DNA from: Methanobrevibacter sp.
Lineage (GTDB): Archaea; Methanobacteriota; Methanobacteria; Methanobacteriales; Methanobacteriaceae
Direction of reading: 5' to 3'
NCBI GenBank assembly: GCA_031261945.1
Contig: JAISIQ010000004.1
Span: forward strand, 1 to 6,587
Length of the DNA: 6,587 bases
A model generated the notes under the pieces. That model was not told where the DNA came from. It was given only the letters and a program-made list of their open reading frames with translations, and did no database searches. The number at the start of each line of letters is the position of its first letter. The stretch's first letter is position 1. Made by a program: the position numbers and the translations under genes. Positions 5,543 through 6,587 of this stretch are shown here, piece by piece.

Positions 5543-5550
5543 TTTATATG
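5543..5550 (+). promoter_or_regulatory. candidate box A of the unknown/wHTH operon
   Basis: TTTATATG, one mismatch from the box A consensus, lies 38 bases before the first ATG of the operon. It would start a transcript near 5570 with a leader of about 20 nt carrying the GTGAT ribosome binding site at 5579-5583. Confidence 0.5.
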
Positions 5551-5588
5551 TTATAAACCATATAATAAAATAATACAAGTGATGTTCT

Positions 5589-5840
5589 ATGATTAAACTT
5601 AAAAAATATGGAAAAATCATTTATACTGGTAAATCCATACGAGGATGGAAAATAATTATCATGCCTGATGAAATAAGAATAGATGATTATTATAAACCTT
5701 CCCATGTTCATGTTCAAAATAAGGGCATACACATACCTATAAAATATAAAGATTATGAAGAAACAGGCCTCATTTTAGAATTACACTTAAAAAAAAATAA
5801 AGGTATTAATTTAAAAGAATTAATTGAGGAATTATTATGA
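5589..5840 (+). CDS. Small unknown protein, putative toxin partner
   Basis: I do not recognise this 83-residue protein with confidence. It is basic in its first half, probably all soluble, with no signal peptide or membrane segment. It appears as short strands (KIIYTG, WKIIIM, EIRIDDYY), then PSHVHV with H39 and H41, a strand IHIPIKY (47-53), LILELHL (61-67) and a terminal helix NLKELIEELL. The DDYYKPSHVHV segment loosely recalls small archaeal toxin-type families with an H-x-H near the middle (TumE/DUF6516-like, DUF4160-like), but I cannot establish homology. GTGAT at 5579-5583, five bases upstream, supports the start. Its stop overlaps the next start as ATGA, so the two proteins are translationally coupled. 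The small-protein-plus-DNA-binding-protein layout is the main reason to suspect a toxin-antitoxin pair. Confidence 0.8.
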   Translation: MIKLKKYGKIIYTGKSIRGWKIIIMPDEIRIDDYYKPSHVHVQNKGIHIPIKYKDYEETGLILELHLKKNKGINLKELIEELL

Positions 5841-6265
5841 TAAAAATAAAATTAACAAGAACAATAAATGGAAAAAGCCTCACAGAAGAATTGCAAGAAG
5901 AATATGGGTCTATGAAAAAACTTGAAGGGATAATAGAAGAAAAAGGAAATATGAAATTAGAAAGCGACTTGGAAGATTGGGAATATTTCTTAGAACACCC
6001 TGAAGAAGAATATACTCAAGAAGTAATAATTTACGATGAAAAACCATCATTTTCAATGACGGACTTAGAGATATTAGACTTATTGAAAAATGAAAAACCA
6101 AAATCCATTACAGAACTTGCTAATATGATGAATAAGGATAGTGGAAATATTGCAAAACAAGTTAATAAATTAAAAGAAAAAGGATTCATAACTATTGAAG
6201 AAAAAAAAATTAATAATATTAAAACTCCAATTTTTAGTTATGATAAAATAGAAATAGCAATATAA
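5837..6265 (+). CDS. Winged helix-turn-helix DNA-binding protein (HVO_A0114/COG4190-like)
   Basis: A 142-residue acidic protein with a C-terminal winged helix. Helix 1 is TDLEILDLLKNEKP (75-88), helix 2 SITELANMMN (90-99), recognition helix DSGNIAKQVNKLKEKG (101-116), then wing strands FITIEEKK and TPIFSYDKIEIAI (130-142). The ending YDKIEI after the wing is typical of the archaeal HVO_A0114-type regulators (COG4190), which are frequently paired with a small toxin-like gene. The N-terminal 70 residues are a separate acidic region (LEDWEYFLEHPEEEY, 45-59) that could bind the partner protein. The start overlaps the upstream stop by four bases (ATGA). Likely roles are antitoxin and autorepressor of the operon, both inferred from architecture only. 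The DNA-binding call is firm. Confidence 0.85.
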   Translation: MIKIKLTRTINGKSLTEELQEEYGSMKKLEGIIEEKGNMKLESDLEDWEYFLEHPEEEYTQEVIIYDEKPSFSMTDLEILDLLKNEKPKSITELANMMNKDSGNIAKQVNKLKEKGFITIEEKKINNIKTPIFSYDKIEIAI

Positions 6266-6411
6266 ATTAAATATAATTAAAATGATACAAAATATTTAAA
6301 ATATGATGAAATATAATAAAATATAATAAAATAAAATATAATAAAAAAGTATAAAATAAAAATTAAAATTAAAATAAAAGTCATATAAAATAAACAAAAT
6401 GAAAATTGAGA
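6266..6411. other. AT-only spacer with 10-bp repeats before pyrB
   Basis: The spacer is almost free of G and C. ATATAATAAA recurs at 6311-6320, 6321-6330 and, after a 5-bp insertion, 6336-6345. Many TATA-like strings are present, so the pyrB promoter cannot be assigned. No terminator hairpin is seen. Confidence 0.6.
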
Positions 6412-6587
6412 GTGATTAAAATTTTCAACCTACACAATGTAATCTCAATAAAGGATTTTAAGAAAAAAGACATTGATTTTATTTTAAATGAAGCTGAAAA
6501 GCTTGAAAAAATAGCTAAATCCCAAGAAAAGTCTGATGAGCTATTTGGTAAAATATTAGGAATGATGTTTTTTGAGCCATCAACCAG
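6412..6587 (+). CDS. pyrB: Aspartate carbamoyltransferase catalytic chain (3'-truncated)
   Basis: PyrB condenses carbamoyl phosphate with aspartate, the first committed step of pyrimidine synthesis, in the cytoplasm and usually with the regulatory chain PyrI. Only the first 58 codons are present. [25 protein letters not shown] is the standard N-terminal helix region. The sequence stops two bases into the Arg codon of FEPSTR, the carbamoyl-phosphate loop, so the window cuts the gene at about one fifth of its usual 300 residues. The upstream in-frame stop is TGA at 6400-6402. The only starts after it that keep the full N-terminus are TTG (6406) and GTG (6412); I choose GTG, since homologs begin a few residues before NVISIKDF. 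There is no clear Shine-Dalgarno sequence. It appears to be its own transcription unit, unrelated to the sulfur genes. Confidence 0.92.
   Translation, partial: MIKIFNLHNVISIKDFKKKDIDFILNEAEKLEKIAKSQEKSDELFGKILGMMFFEPST

Noticed and set aside
5544..5732. Minus-strand open frame over the start of the unknown small gene
   Set aside because: It lacks a ribosome binding site and opposes the better supported coupled operon.
5589..5840. Naming the small protein as a DUF4160 or TumE toxin
   Set aside because: Only the H-x-H region is loosely similar; the order of conserved residues does not match well enough.
5910..6101. Minus-strand open frame inside the winged-helix gene
   Set aside because: Antisense shadow with a leucine/serine-rich composition and no motif.

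Overview
The window looks like chromosomal DNA of a methanogenic archaeon of the Methanobacteriales, most likely close to Methanobrevibacter or Methanosphaera. This is an inference from several traits. The DNA is very AT-rich and the codons are A/T-ending. The tRNA-Cys gene encodes no CCA and sits under a perfect archaeal box A (TTTATATA). ThiI is the short archaeal form with a CxxC motif and no rhodanese domain. Ribosome binding sites are of the AGGAGGT or GTGAT type, and fdhD looks leaderless.

Layout. Positions 1-1110 (+) hold thiI, cut at its 5' end. Positions 1238-2455 (+) hold a short GMC-type flavoprotein with a four-cysteine Fe-S-like motif. moaE follows at 2543-2992 (+). On the minus strand are an E1-like adenylyltransferase (4158-3406), a Gly-Gly-ending sulfur carrier (3391-3191), and a tRNA-Cys with its own promoter (3134-3063). 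fdhD (4412-5167, +) diverges from the E1-like gene across a repeat-rich 253-nt spacer. Behind fdhD, on the minus strand at 5380-5183, is an unlisted remnant: the last 65 codons of a 6-phospho-3-hexuloisomerase-like gene with nothing in front of it. A two-gene operon with an ATGA overlap follows (5589-6265, +): a small unknown protein and a winged-helix DNA-binding protein, in a toxin-antitoxin-like arrangement. The window ends in the start of pyrB (6412 onward, GTG start), cut inside the FEPSTR motif.

How the genes fit together. Most of 1-5167 concerns sulfur handling. ThiI thiolates tRNA. The E1-like protein would activate the C-terminal glycine of the carrier, the carrier would supply sulfur to MoaE for molybdopterin, and FdhD would sulfurate the finished Mo/W-bis-MGD cofactor for formate dehydrogenase-type enzymes. 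The family calls are firm; the joint pathway is inference.

Three of these proteins lack residues considered typical. The E1-like protein lacks the zinc CxxC pairs and the catalytic cysteine. FdhD keeps only the first cysteine of its CxxC. The GMC protein has Pro where the second catalytic Asn/His is expected. I see no clearly new multi-gene defence system. The most worthwhile leads are these residue losses, the hidden hexuloisomerase remnant, the structured thiF/fdhD spacer (14 hexamer units, a 13-bp tandem duplication and an 18-bp perfect palindrome) and the toxin-antitoxin-like pair.
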